NCBI RefSeq assembly: GCF_002514725.1
Contig: NZ_NTLB01000002.1
Span: 62,001 to 126,000, forward strand
Source: Mangrovitalea sediminis
GTDB taxonomy: Bacteria > Pseudomonadota > Gammaproteobacteria > Pseudomonadales > Oleiphilaceae
Direction of reading: 5' to 3'
Length of the DNA stretch: 64,000 bases
Shown one piece after another: positions 8,479-16,827 of this stretch (positions within the stretch are counted from its first letter, which is position 1; the number at the start of each line of letters is the position of its first letter). The notes under the pieces are model-generated. The model was not told the DNA's origin, did no database searches, and saw nothing but the letters and a program-made list of their open reading frames with translations. The translations under genes and the position numbers were made by a program.

Positions 8479-10158
8479 TCAGCGTTTCAGTTCCGGGAAA
8501 TCCTCTTCCCGGAACTCGCCGTCCGGGCGATCTGCCGAGGCGGCATGCTGGCGCAGTTCCACGCGCCGGATCTTACCGGAGACGGTTTTCGGAAGTTCCA
8601 TAAACTGCAGCCGGCGTACGCGGGCATAAGGCGCCATATGCTCGCGAATGAAAGCGAACAGTGTGCGGGCCGTGTCCCTATCGGGTTCGCGATCCCGGGT
8701 CAGTACGACATAGGCTTTGGGCACATTCAGTTTCAGTGGGTCGGGGCTGGGTACGACGGCCGCTTCCGCCACGGCTTCGTGCTCGATCAGTATGGATTCC
8801 AGCTCGAAGGGGCTGACCCGGTAGTCTGAGCTTTTGAACACATCATCCGCCCGCCCCACGTACCAGAGATAGCCCTTTTCGTCGCGACGTGCGACGTCGC
8901 CGGTGCGGTAGTAGCCATCGGCGATGGCCCGGGCCGTGCGTTCCGGGTCCCCACGGTACTGATCCATCAGTCCCAGTGGGCGCGGGTTCAGTGCCAACGC
9001 GATTTCACCTTCGTCCGTTTCCCTCCCCTGGGGATCAAGCAGGGCTACCCGGTAGCCGGGCAATGGTCGTCCCATCGAACCGGGTTGCAGTGGCTGTCCC
9101 GGCGGGTTGCCGACCTGGGCTGTGGTCTCGGTTTGGCCGTAACCGTCGCGGATGGTTAGCCCCCAGGCCTGTTCGACCTGGGCGATGACTTCCGGGTTTA
9201 GCGGTTCGCCGGCTCCCACCAGGCCCCGGAGCTGGGTCTTGCAGGCGGCGAGGTCCTCCTGGATCAGCGCGCGCCAGACCGTCGGCGGGGCGCACAGCGA
9301 GGTGACGCCTTTTTCCTGAATCACACGCAGGACATCAGGGGCGCTGAAGCGGGCAGCGCGATAGATAAACACCGTGCAACCGGCATCGAAGGGCGTGAAG
9401 AAATTACTCCAGGCATGTTTGGCCCAACCGGGCGAACTGATGTTGTAATGGATGTCATCGGGTCGCAGGCCTATCCAGTAGAGGGTCGAAAGGCTGCCGA
9501 CCGGGTAACTCTGGTGGGTGTGCAGGACCAGTTTGGGGCGCGATGTGGTGCCCGAGGTGAAGTAGAGCAACAGTGGGTCCGTGGCCCGGGTCACGCCCTC
9601 CGGCGTGAAGGCCTCGGCCTCGCCATAGGCGTTGCTAAAGGGCTGCCAGCCGGCGACTTCACCGCCGACCACAATGCGCGTCAGCGCCTGACCGAGTCGT
9701 TCGAACTTGTCCACGTAGGCGGCACCGACCACCAGGTGTGTGGCTTCTCCCCGCTCCAGCCGGTCCTTCAGGTCCGTCTCCGACAGCAGGGTGGTGGCGG
9801 GAATCATGACGGCACCCAGCTTGATGGCGGCCAGCATGGTTTCCCACAGGGCCAGCTCGTTATCCAGCATCAGCAACAGGGTGTCGCCCCGCCTGACGCC
9901 CAGGCGCCGCAAGTAGTTGGCAACCTGATTCGAGCGCAGGCGCATCTGGTCGTAGGTGAAGCGTTCTTCGGTACCGTCTTCGTCGACCAGCCAGAGGGCA
10001 AGACGCTTGTTGTCCTGGGCGTAAGCGTCGAAATAGTCGAGTGCCCAGTTGAACTGGTCCAGTTGGGGCCACTGGAAATCGCGGTAGGCGGTGTTGTAGT
10101 CCTCTCGGTGGGCGAGCAGGAAGTCTCGGGCTTTACGGAAAGCCTCTTCGGATGTCAT
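8479..10158 (-). CDS. AMP-forming acyl-CoA synthetase (ANL superfamily)
   Basis: The 559-residue ligase activates a carboxylic acid through an acyl-AMP to its CoA thioester. The P-loop YFTSGTTSRPK is at 199-209 (Ser replaces the usual Gly after TT), GYGQTET at 339-345, YRTGDVARRDEKGYLWYVGRADD near 415-440, and the adenylation lysine in PKTVSGKIRR near 535. The closest type looks like medium-chain or benzoate-like ligases. AAGGAG lies eight bases before the ATG. It converges on the ABC importer, which may bring in its substrate, but that link rests only on position. Confidence 0.92.
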   Translation of the reverse strand: MTSEEAFRKARDFLLAHREDYNTAYRDFQWPQLDQFNWALDYFDAYAQDNKRLALWLVDEDGTEERFTYDQMRLRSNQVANYLRRLGVRRGDTLLLMLDNELALWETMLAAIKLGAVMIPATTLLSETDLKDRLERGEATHLVVGAAYVDKFERLGQALTRIVVGGEVAGWQPFSNAYGEAEAFTPEGVTRATDPLLLYFTSGTTSRPKLVLHTHQSYPVGSLSTLYWIGLRPDDIHYNISSPGWAKHAWSNFFTPFDAGCTVFIYRAARFSAPDVLRVIQEKGVTSLCAPPTVWRALIQEDLAACKTQLRGLVGAGEPLNPEVIAQVEQAWGLTIRDGYGQTETTAQVGNPPGQPLQPGSMGRPLPGYRVALLDPQGRETDEGEIALALNPRPLGLMDQYRGDPERTARAIADGYYRTGDVARRDEKGYLWYVGRADDVFKSSDYRVSPFELESILIEHEAVAEAAVVPSPDPLKLNVPKAYVVLTRDREPDRDTARTLFAFIREHMAPYARVRRLQFMELPKTVSGKIRRVELRQHAASADRPDGEFREEDFPELKR

Positions 10159-10349
10159 ACGCCGGTCTCCTTTTCCGGGGCGGGCCGATCCTGGCCGGAG
10201 GCGCGCCCGCTATACGTTATTGTTGTAGTCTTGCTCGGAAAACGGGAACGTCCAGGCGGGTGACGCCGAACGTTCTGATGCCTATGTAATACCCCTGTCC
10301 AGGGTGCGGATATTGGACCAATGTCGCAACTGAAGTCTGGCGCGAGCGG

Positions 10350-11096
10350 TCAAGGTTTAAGCTGGCGGAGAATAGCCTGTCCGAAGTTGTAAAGATCGCC
10401 CGGCCAGCGGGCGGTGATCAGGTTGCCATCGGTGACGACGAATCCCCTGTCCAGCTTATCCGGCGTGTCGCGCAGCATGGGTATGGGACCGGCCTCGAAG
10501 TCTCCCGGGGCGCGCAGGAAGGACACCACCTCCTCCTGGGTCGTGGTATCCGGATAGGTTCGATAGTAGGTACCCAGCCAGGCTCGGGTCAGGTTATAGG
10601 CCGCCATTTCCTGGGACCGCAGCAGGCAGGTGCAGCGTTTGCCGAAGAGTACCGAACGGCCGTCCTCGCGCAGGCTGCGGGCGGCCAGGAGCACACCGTG
10701 GCAGATGGCCGCGAGCGGCCGCTCCGCATCCATCACCGACACGACCAGCTTCTGCAGCAACGGGGATTCCAGATAGGGCCTCATGCCCGGTGCATGGCCG
10801 CCGGGCAGGATCAGTGCCTGGATGTCGTCCGGTGCCACCGCTTCATAGGTCAGCGGATGTTGGTAGGCGGGGCTGCGCAGCATGGCATCATAGGCGTCCA
10901 GCGCGTCGCGGCGAGCCATCAGGACCGGTTTAAGGGGGCCGAGGCCGGCGCCGGTCAGCATACGCGGATCGGCCGCTGCGGGTTGACCTGTGGGGGTCGC
11001 AAAGCTGACGTCCAGTCCGGCATCGCTCAGGACCTTCCAGGTAATGGCCGCTTCCGACGGATCGAAATCCGTTTGCGACAGGGGCATCAATATCAT
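10350..11096 (-). CDS. DJ-1/PfpI family protein (class I glutamine amidotransferase-like)
   Basis: The product has 248 residues. The nucleophile elbow is AICHGVLLAAR with Cys132-His133, preceded by ALILPGGHAPG. It opens with PLSQTDFDPSEAAITWKVL, typical of the ThiJ/PfpI branch. Members include chaperones, glyoxalase III-like enzymes and isonitrile hydratases, so the exact reaction cannot be assigned. It starts 19 bases after the stop of a small membrane protein gene on the same strand and probably shares its transcript. Confidence 0.88.
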   Translation of the reverse strand: MILMPLSQTDFDPSEAAITWKVLSDAGLDVSFATPTGQPAAADPRMLTGAGLGPLKPVLMARRDALDAYDAMLRSPAYQHPLTYEAVAPDDIQALILPGGHAPGMRPYLESPLLQKLVVSVMDAERPLAAICHGVLLAARSLREDGRSVLFGKRCTCLLRSQEMAAYNLTRAWLGTYYRTYPDTTTQEEVVSFLRAPGDFEAGPIPMLRDTPDKLDRGFVVTDGNLITARWPGDLYNFGQAILRQLKP

Positions 11097-11115
11097 TCCG
11101 GGCGACTCTGTCTTG

Positions 11116-11346
11116 TTATTGTGTGGCCTGTTGGATTTGCTTTTTCTGCGCTTGTTCCGTCTTGTTCACGAAATGATTCATGTCTTTTTCGAAGGTGGGC
11201 ACACCTTGAGGCGTCGTTGGCACAGCTGGCGGATTCTGTGTGTTGCCGGTGGTCGCCGTCGTGGCGGGCGGCGCTGCCGGATGCATGGATTTCAGCACGA
11301 GCAGGCCCACGATCAACATGGCTGCCAACAGGATAATCAAACGCAT
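11116..11346 (-). CDS. Small single-pass membrane protein, unknown function
   Basis: The product has 76 residues. Residues 1-18 form a hydrophobic anchor (MRLIILLAAMLIVGLLVL), 22-50 a Pro/Thr/Ala-rich linker, and 51-76 a charged, Gln-rich tail. GGAG seven bases upstream supports ATG 11346; the frame continues upstream without a good ribosome site. It probably faces the periplasm and is cotranscribed with the DJ-1-like gene. I do not recognise a family. Confidence 0.65.
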   Translation of the reverse strand: MRLIILLAAMLIVGLLVLKSMHPAAPPATTATTGNTQNPPAVPTTPQGVPTFEKDMNHFVNKTEQAQKKQIQQATQ

Positions 11347-11419
11347 CGGGAACTCCGGAAAATCGATCGTGAAGATCACAGCATAGACCAGCCCGAACAT
11401 GTTTGGCGACGCCGTGCCT

Positions 11420-12385
11420 CTATCGGAAGCGGCCGGGCGTAACACCGTAGCGCTGGCGGAAGGCGCGAGTGAACTGGCTTTGATCCGTGAAGCCGCATTC
11501 CAGTGCGATGGCCATGATCTTGGCATCACTGGCGCGCAGCAGGTGTCGCGCGCGCTCCAGCCGGCGATGCAGCAGATACCGGTGGGGCGGCGCACCGAAG
11601 CTGGTTCGGAACAGGCGCGAGAAATGCCAGGGGCTAAGGTGCACCAGTTCAGCCAGCTGATTAAGGCTGATGGGTTCCGCCAGGTGACTCTCGATGAACT
11701 CGCGGACCCGGCGGCTTTGTTCGGCAGAGAGCCCGCCCCGGACTTTGGGCGCGCGCCGCAGCTGGCTGGAGTGGCGCTCGACGACCTGCAACAGCAGCCA
11801 TTGGGTCAGGTGGTCGACAGCCAGGCGTTCGGTGGGACTTTCCCAGGCTGTCGAGGCCAGAAGCTGGCCGGCTTGCGCCAGGAGCGGATCGGCGACCTGA
11901 TAGCGTTCCGTCAGCGAAATGTGGCGCGATTCACTGTCCCAGACCTGTTCGATACAGCGTTGCAGATCGGTATCGTCGAAATACAGGTGGAGGAACTGGA
12001 AGTGATCTTCGATCAGCCAGTGGGACTGGCTTTGTGCCGGGAACAGGCAGACCGCGCCCTGGAAGCCATGACTGACCGGCCTTCCCGCCACCAGGCGGCT
12101 GGTCCTGTTGCCGGCGAGGGTGTAAACGCTGAGCGCATGGTGTTTGGGGCGCTCGTAATGGGCTTCGCCCTGACGGTTTTCCCAACTGGCCAGCGCCATG
12201 CCGCCGTCCAGCGTGACGGTACGCAGCGGCGCCGCACCGGCGCGGCGCAACGCGGAGGCGACATCTCTGTCGGTGGTGGGCATGTCGGTTGGCTGCATGG
12301 CGATTATCCGTGGTTCAGCGTTACATGATCCGATGATCGAAGGCATAAGGGCAAGAGGCGCCGTATCAGTCATGATCGAATCCAT
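11420..12385 (-). CDS. AraC-family transcriptional regulator
   Basis: The product has about 321 residues. The C-terminal AraC DNA-binding domain has both helix-turn-helix units: SLNQLAELVHLSPWHFSRLF and IMAIALECGFTDQSQFTRAF, ending RQRYGVTPGRFR. The N-terminal cupin-like domain (about 50-190) would bind the effector. The start was set at 12385 because GGAG lies six bases upstream; ATG 12373 is an alternative. It is divergent from a DMT transporter gene (12464), its likely target. Confidence 0.9.
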   Translation of the reverse strand: MDSIMTDTAPLALMPSIIGSCNAEPRIIAMQPTDMPTTDRDVASALRRAGAAPLRTVTLDGGMALASWENRQGEAHYERPKHHALSVYTLAGNRTSRLVAGRPVSHGFQGAVCLFPAQSQSHWLIEDHFQFLHLYFDDTDLQRCIEQVWDSESRHISLTERYQVADPLLAQAGQLLASTAWESPTERLAVDHLTQWLLLQVVERHSSQLRRAPKVRGGLSAEQSRRVREFIESHLAEPISLNQLAELVHLSPWHFSRLFRTSFGAPPHRYLLHRRLERARHLLRASDAKIMAIALECGFTDQSQFTRAFRQRYGVTPGRFR

Positions 12386-12463
12386 CCAAGGCTCCGCAAG
12401 ATTCTGCAAGCGGCACTGGCGCCATTCGTTCACAATGGGCCAGCATAAACCAGCTGGATTACG

Positions 12464-13369
12464 ATGATGCCTGTTTCCCTTGCCTATGGTTTGACGGTCC
12501 TGATCTGGGGTCTGACCTGGACCGCCATTCACATTCAGGTGGCCTATGCGGTGGTCGACCTGTCGGTGTTCTACCGCTTTGTCGCGGCCTCGGCCATTGC
12601 GCTTTTGTCGCTGGGCCTGGCGCGCCGGCTGCCCCGGCTCACCCTGCGTCAGCATGGCTGGCTGGTGCTGCAGGGACTGATGCTGTTCAGTGTCAATTTC
12701 CTGCTGATCTACCGGGCGGCGGAGCATATGACCAGCGGTCTGCTGGCGGTCCTGTTTTCCCTGGCGTCCCTGTTCAATGCGCTGAACGGCTGGATCTGGC
12801 TGCGCCAGAAACCGAGTGCCCGTATCTATCCGGCAGCCGCGTTGGGTGTACTCGGCGTTACCTTGCTGTTCTGGCAGGATGTAACCCAGGGCGATGCGAC
12901 GTTGGGATCGATTCTGTTCGCCGTGGCCGGAACCTACTGGTTCTCCTGTGGCAACCTGGTCACGGTCAAGGTTCGGGCAGCCGGTATCCCGTTGCTGGCG
13001 GGAAATACCTGGGCCATGCTGTACGGCGCCCTCGTGTTGGGGGCCTGGTGCCTGTTGAACGGTGTGCACTGGACATTGCCGCAGGCCAGCGGTTTCTGGT
13101 GGGCGACGCTGTTCCTGGCTGTTCCCGGCTCCATTGTCGCCTTTGCCACCTATCTGATCGTGATCCGTGAACTGGGAGCGGAAAAGGCGGGTTACGCCAC
13201 CGTTCTCTTCCCTATCGTGGCATTGACGGTGTCGACCTGGCTGGAAGGCTTCCACTGGACGCCGAGTGCCTGGATCGGTACGGCGTTGGCCCTTTGCGGC
13301 AACCTGATCCTGTTCCAGAAACCGAAGGCGCCGCTGACCAAACCGCTGAGCCAGGAATCGCGGGGCTGA
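12464..13369 (+). CDS. EamA/DMT-superfamily transporter
   Basis: The 301-residue inner-membrane protein has about ten helices arranged as two EamA repeats. It opens with the typical YGLTVLIWGLTWTAIHIQV and has ELGAEKAGYATVLFPIVAL in the second repeat. Members export amino acids or other metabolites. Tandem ATGs stand at 12464/12467. It is divergent from the AraC regulator with only 78 bp between starts. Substrate unknown. Confidence 0.9.
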   Translation: MMPVSLAYGLTVLIWGLTWTAIHIQVAYAVVDLSVFYRFVAASAIALLSLGLARRLPRLTLRQHGWLVLQGLMLFSVNFLLIYRAAEHMTSGLLAVLFSLASLFNALNGWIWLRQKPSARIYPAAALGVLGVTLLFWQDVTQGDATLGSILFAVAGTYWFSCGNLVTVKVRAAGIPLLAGNTWAMLYGALVLGAWCLLNGVHWTLPQASGFWWATLFLAVPGSIVAFATYLIVIRELGAEKAGYATVLFPIVALTVSTWLEGFHWTPSAWIGTALALCGNLILFQKPKAPLTKPLSQESRG

Positions 13370-13370
13370 A

Positions 13371-13406
13371 CGAAAAAACGGACCCGCCACAGGTGCGGGC
13401 CCGTTT
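13371..13406. terminator. Bidirectional terminator between DMT transporter and lipase
   Basis: AAACGGACCCGC (13376-13387) pairs with GCGGGCCCGTTT (13395-13406) with a single mismatch. The A-run to its left becomes a U-run for the minus-strand lipase transcript, and the right arm ends in TTT for the plus strand. Confidence 0.75.
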
Positions 13407-13418
13407 CGAGGCGGCCTG

Positions 13419-14492
13419 TTACTGGTTAAGCGTCTGGAAGACCAGGCCCGACATGCTGTAGCTCGAGCCGTTGGTTATCTTCTGGTAGGTGGACTTGCTA
13501 CCGAAGATATCCCACCAGGGCTTGTACTGGTAAGTGTAGGTGCTGAAGTCGACATTGATACCGTTGACGCCAAAGTTGTTGTCGGCGTAAGTGATGTCAT
13601 TGCCGGTGGTGGTGTCGATGGTCTGACCGTGATTGATACCGGCGCTCATCAGAACCGGATAGTAGTTGTAGTAAAGCGCTCCGGGTGCAGAAACGGAAGT
13701 CCGTTTACCGTCCAGGTTTACGTAATTGACGCAGCTGTCGTAGGCACCGACCGTTGTGGCGCCACAGGCCGAGTGCAGCGGCACGACACCGTCATCCGTA
13801 CCGGAGATGAAGGGGCTGGTGATACCGCCGTATTCCGAGCCGCCACCGACAAAGCGCAGGTGCGGAATGCTGGTCGGGCTGACCGCTTCGTTACGTGCCA
13901 CTGTAGTCTGCAGGTCGTTGACCACGCCCATTTTGCCCGGTGTCGGATCGATGCCGGTAAATGCCTTGACCGCTGCTTTGAGCGCGTCGTTGTACCAGGC
14001 GTTGCTGTAGGCGATGCTGATCGCATCGTTGGCGAGTTCGGTGCCGCCGCCAGCGCCGGCGAAGTCGATTACCGCCAGGACCTTCAGCGGCTGATAACCG
14101 GCTGCCTGCAGCCAATGGGCCTGGTTTTCCATCACATAGCGGGTGACCAGGTCACCGGTCGAATGGGTGACGAATACACAGCCGCTGTTGCAGAGGCCGC
14201 TTTGGGAGATCTGCTTGAGTTGTGTGAAGGCTTCCTGGGCGATACCGCTTTCCAGGCGCAGGTTGCTGGCCCAGTCGATGCGCGCATCGGCATGGGCATC
14301 CCAGAATGCCTGCCAGTAGTTGTATCCGTTCTGCTCGACCTGCTGAAGAGTGGTCGGCGGGTTGGACAGATCGCTGTACTGGAAGCCATGCACCAGTACG
14401 ACCGGACGTCCCGCCAGTTGCGCGGCGGCCGGCATGGAGAAGGCCAGCGCGAGGCTGGCCGCTATCAGGCTACGTTTCACGTTGCTGTGCAT
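13419..14492 (-). CDS. Secreted triacylglycerol lipase/esterase
   Basis: The 357-residue alpha/beta hydrolase has a signal peptide of about 24 residues (LALAFSMPAAA). The oxyanion motif VVLVHGF is at 31-37. The nucleophile elbow VTHSTGD has Ser111, and the usual first Gly of GxSxG is Thr109. The acid is probably in GTDDGVVPLHSACG (D233 or D234) and the base in GINHGQ (His288). Cys pairs 101/105 and 243/254 could form disulfides, fitting export. A membrane-anchored protein is encoded just upstream on the same strand, as lipase chaperones are, though it does not look like Lif. Substrate chain length is unknown. Confidence 0.87.
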   Translation of the reverse strand: MHSNVKRSLIAASLALAFSMPAAAQLAGRPVVLVHGFQYSDLSNPPTTLQQVEQNGYNYWQAFWDAHADARIDWASNLRLESGIAQEAFTQLKQISQSGLCNSGCVFVTHSTGDLVTRYVMENQAHWLQAAGYQPLKVLAVIDFAGAGGGTELANDAISIAYSNAWYNDALKAAVKAFTGIDPTPGKMGVVNDLQTTVARNEAVSPTSIPHLRFVGGGSEYGGITSPFISGTDDGVVPLHSACGATTVGAYDSCVNYVNLDGKRTSVSAPGALYYNYYPVLMSAGINHGQTIDTTTGNDITYADNNFGVNGINVDFSTYTYQYKPWWDIFGSKSTYQKITNGSSYSMSGLVFQTLNQ

Positions 14493-14637
14493 CGTTAGTT
14501 CTCCCCTTTTTGTTGTTGTTTGGAAGCCGTCCGTTGGCCCTGAAGCTTGTCCTGGTTGTTTTGCATCTCCATTGCGGACATCCGGGTACGACGGGTTTGA
14601 TGCCCCCAGACTGCTGAAGTCGGGTTGCGCCCAGGTT

Positions 14638-15771
14638 TTAACCTGGCTGCGCGCTACGCAGGAATTCGAGTCTCGCCTTCGTCATTGGGTCCACCCAGGG
14701 CTGCTGGGAATAGTGATCAAAAGGAAAGCCCTGAACGGGAAAACTTTTCGGGTTCATGGGGCCGAACAATGTTCGGTCGCCGGGTTTGTCCGGCAGCTTG
14801 CGGATCATCAGGTCCTTCAGCACATAAGGCCCGGCATTGCCGGTTTCCTGCAGGGCGGCCCGATGGGCCTTGAGTTCGGTGTTGTTATCAAACTTCGATA
14901 GCTGGGCCTTGGTTTCCAGATGGACCAGCGGCTGGCCGTTGGTGCTGTAGAGGTCGCCGGACACTGCATAGTAGCCATCGCCGTCTAGGTCCAGGGTGAC
15001 CGGAATAACCAGGTTGGGACCGTCGATCGAGGCATCACCGACGTCGCTGACCGTACCGATAGGGTCGTCGTAGAAAAAAGGCGCGACGGCGGCAACCGTA
15101 TGATCGCCCGCGCTGCCACTGACTCGAAGGAGCAGCTCAGAAGGCCAGTCAGAAGTGGAACCTGCCGGTGGATCGACCACCAGCGCATAATCCTTGCCCT
15201 TGTCGGGTTGGCCCAGAGAACTGTTGTAGAGGACGTGGTTCTTGTCCGAAAGGATGCTGACGCTGTCCAGGCTGACGGTTGCTGCAGCTTTCCCGCTCAC
15301 CGATGCAACACCGACGATCGGATCGCCCTTCTGGAAATGCAGTTGCTGCAGCAGCACCTTGATCTGGACGTGGCCGTCGGGAGTATCCAGCGGAATCGTG
15401 ACGGGGAAGTACTGGTTATAGTGGAATTGCTTGATGCTCTGTGGCGTGACCGGTACGGAATAGGTCGGGAACTTGGCCATTTGGGCGTAAATATCCGCTA
15501 CGCGGTGAAACTCGCTGGCGAGCTGGCCTTGCCAGCGGGCGATCTCGGCCGCATCGGGCTTATGGGGATGTTTCAGCAGGATATTCCCCGGCTTTGTGCC
15601 GGCAAGGGGGCCGGTCTGCTGGGGATGGAAATGGACAGCGTCCTGCTGCCCTGGGGGTTTTCCTCGCCAGGCGGCAGGTGTCCAGTGGTGCAGCGCAAAG
15701 ACTGTCAACGCAACCACCGCGATAGCGGCGATTACCGAGCCAAACAGGCCCAGGCGTTGTTTTCCGGACAT
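14638..15771 (-). CDS. Membrane-anchored periplasmic protein of unknown function, paired with lipase
   Basis: The product has 377 residues. One N-terminal membrane helix (about 9-28) is followed by a Pro/His/Gln-rich linker and about 320 residues of beta-rich, soluble sequence including PVTLDLDGDGYYAVSGDLY. The C-terminus is helical and charged (KARLEFLRSAQPG). GGGAG ten bases upstream favours ATG 15771 over ATG 15804. The plan (anchor, flexible linker, periplasmic domain, gene beside a secreted lipase) is that of a lipase-specific foldase, but the foldase motif RxxFDY is absent. I do not recognise the family. Confidence 0.8.
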   Translation of the reverse strand: MSGKQRLGLFGSVIAAIAVVALTVFALHHWTPAAWRGKPPGQQDAVHFHPQQTGPLAGTKPGNILLKHPHKPDAAEIARWQGQLASEFHRVADIYAQMAKFPTYSVPVTPQSIKQFHYNQYFPVTIPLDTPDGHVQIKVLLQQLHFQKGDPIVGVASVSGKAAATVSLDSVSILSDKNHVLYNSSLGQPDKGKDYALVVDPPAGSTSDWPSELLLRVSGSAGDHTVAAVAPFFYDDPIGTVSDVGDASIDGPNLVIPVTLDLDGDGYYAVSGDLYSTNGQPLVHLETKAQLSKFDNNTELKAHRAALQETGNAGPYVLKDLMIRKLPDKPGDRTLFGPMNPKSFPVQGFPFDHYSQQPWVDPMTKARLEFLRSAQPG

Positions 15772-16016
15772 GATCACTGAGCTCCCACGACCGGAATTCG
15801 CCATTGTTGTCGTTATTCGGCGGCTAACCCGGTCGGCGTCGTGTTGTCATTATTGTTGTTGCCGGCACAGGGCTAAATTAGGCCAAAGATTAACAAAATG
15901 TAAATTTGTGTGAACGAATTTTGCGACGCAGCCAACACTTTCGACATTGGCCGGGAGGTGGGCGAGCTGGCGGACGGCGAATCTGGCCGCCTGCCAGCGG
16001 GTGGATCGGGGGCGCT

Positions 16017-16817
16017 CTACCGGCTGCTGCGGTCGAGGAAGCGTTGCACGGCTTCCGTGTGTTCAGGGTTGTTGTGACACATGCCCTGGAAGCAGGCGCA
16101 GAGATCGAGGAAATCGGGCAGTGCCATGCGCTGGGCGGATTTCATCAATCGCTTGGTCAGTCGCGTGGCCGCGCGAGGTTGGCCCGCGATACGCTTGGCC
16201 AGTTTGAGCGCATGGCCCATCAGCTCCCCATCAGGTACCACCTCCATCACCAGTCCCAGCTCCCGGGCTTCCTCGGCGGAGATCACCCGGCCGGTCAGCG
16301 TCAGTTCAAAGGCGCGTTGGTAGCCGATCAGGCGCTGCATGATCCAGGCGCCACCGTCCCCCGGGATAATGCCGAGGTTGAGGAAAGTTTCGCCGAAGCG
16401 CGCACTCTCTGCGGCAATACGGATGTCCGCCATGTTGGCCAGATCGAATCCGGCCCCGATGGCGGGACCATTCACGGCGGCAATGACAGGCACTTCGATC
16501 TTGTCCATGGCCAGGGGAATACGCTGAATGCCCCGGCGATAGCGGTTTTCCACTTCGGCGACATCGCCGCCGAAATCGCCGCTGCGGTCTCGCATATCCT
16601 TGATGTTACCGCCTGCGGAAAAGGCGGAGCCGGCACCGGTTAGCACTAATACCGAAACCGCATCCGCGCGGTTGACCCAGTCGGCGACGGTGACGATGTC
16701 GTCGATCAGGTGGGTGCCGGTCAGGGCGTTGCGCACATCGTCCCGGTTCAGTGTCAGCGTGGCGATGCCGTCGTCCAACTCCAGTCGGGCATCTTTCAAA
16801 GCGGGCAAATCGGTCAT
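16017..16817 (-). CDS. Crotonase (enoyl-CoA hydratase/isomerase family), atypical active site
   Basis: The product has 266 residues. The oxyanion-hole segments SAFSAGGNIKDMR and NGPAIGAGFDLANMADI are present. Against the rat hydratase pattern the first catalytic Glu is Asp (GAGFD) and the second is Phe (FGETFLNLG), while PGDGG carries an extra Asp. It may therefore be an isomerase, hydrolase or lyase rather than a hydratase. It is the last gene of a three-gene operon, ten bases after the NDP-forming ligase. AAGGTG precedes the ATG. Confidence 0.88.
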   Translation of the reverse strand: MTDLPALKDARLELDDGIATLTLNRDDVRNALTGTHLIDDIVTVADWVNRADAVSVLVLTGAGSAFSAGGNIKDMRDRSGDFGGDVAEVENRYRRGIQRIPLAMDKIEVPVIAAVNGPAIGAGFDLANMADIRIAAESARFGETFLNLGIIPGDGGAWIMQRLIGYQRAFELTLTGRVISAEEARELGLVMEVVPDGELMGHALKLAKRIAGQPRAATRLTKRLMKSAQRMALPDFLDLCACFQGMCHNNPEHTEAVQRFLDRSSR

Positions 16818-16827
16818 TCTGTCACCT

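Noticed and set aside
12386-13390. N-terminal extension of the AraC frame through the whole DMT transporter gene
   Set aside because: The extension is the antisense of the transporter. The AraC domain needs only the part from 12385 downward, where a ribosome site exists.
14638-15771. Assignment of the lipase neighbour as Lif/LipB foldase
   Set aside because: Architecture fits but the foldase signature RxxFDY and helical repeats are absent; left as unknown.
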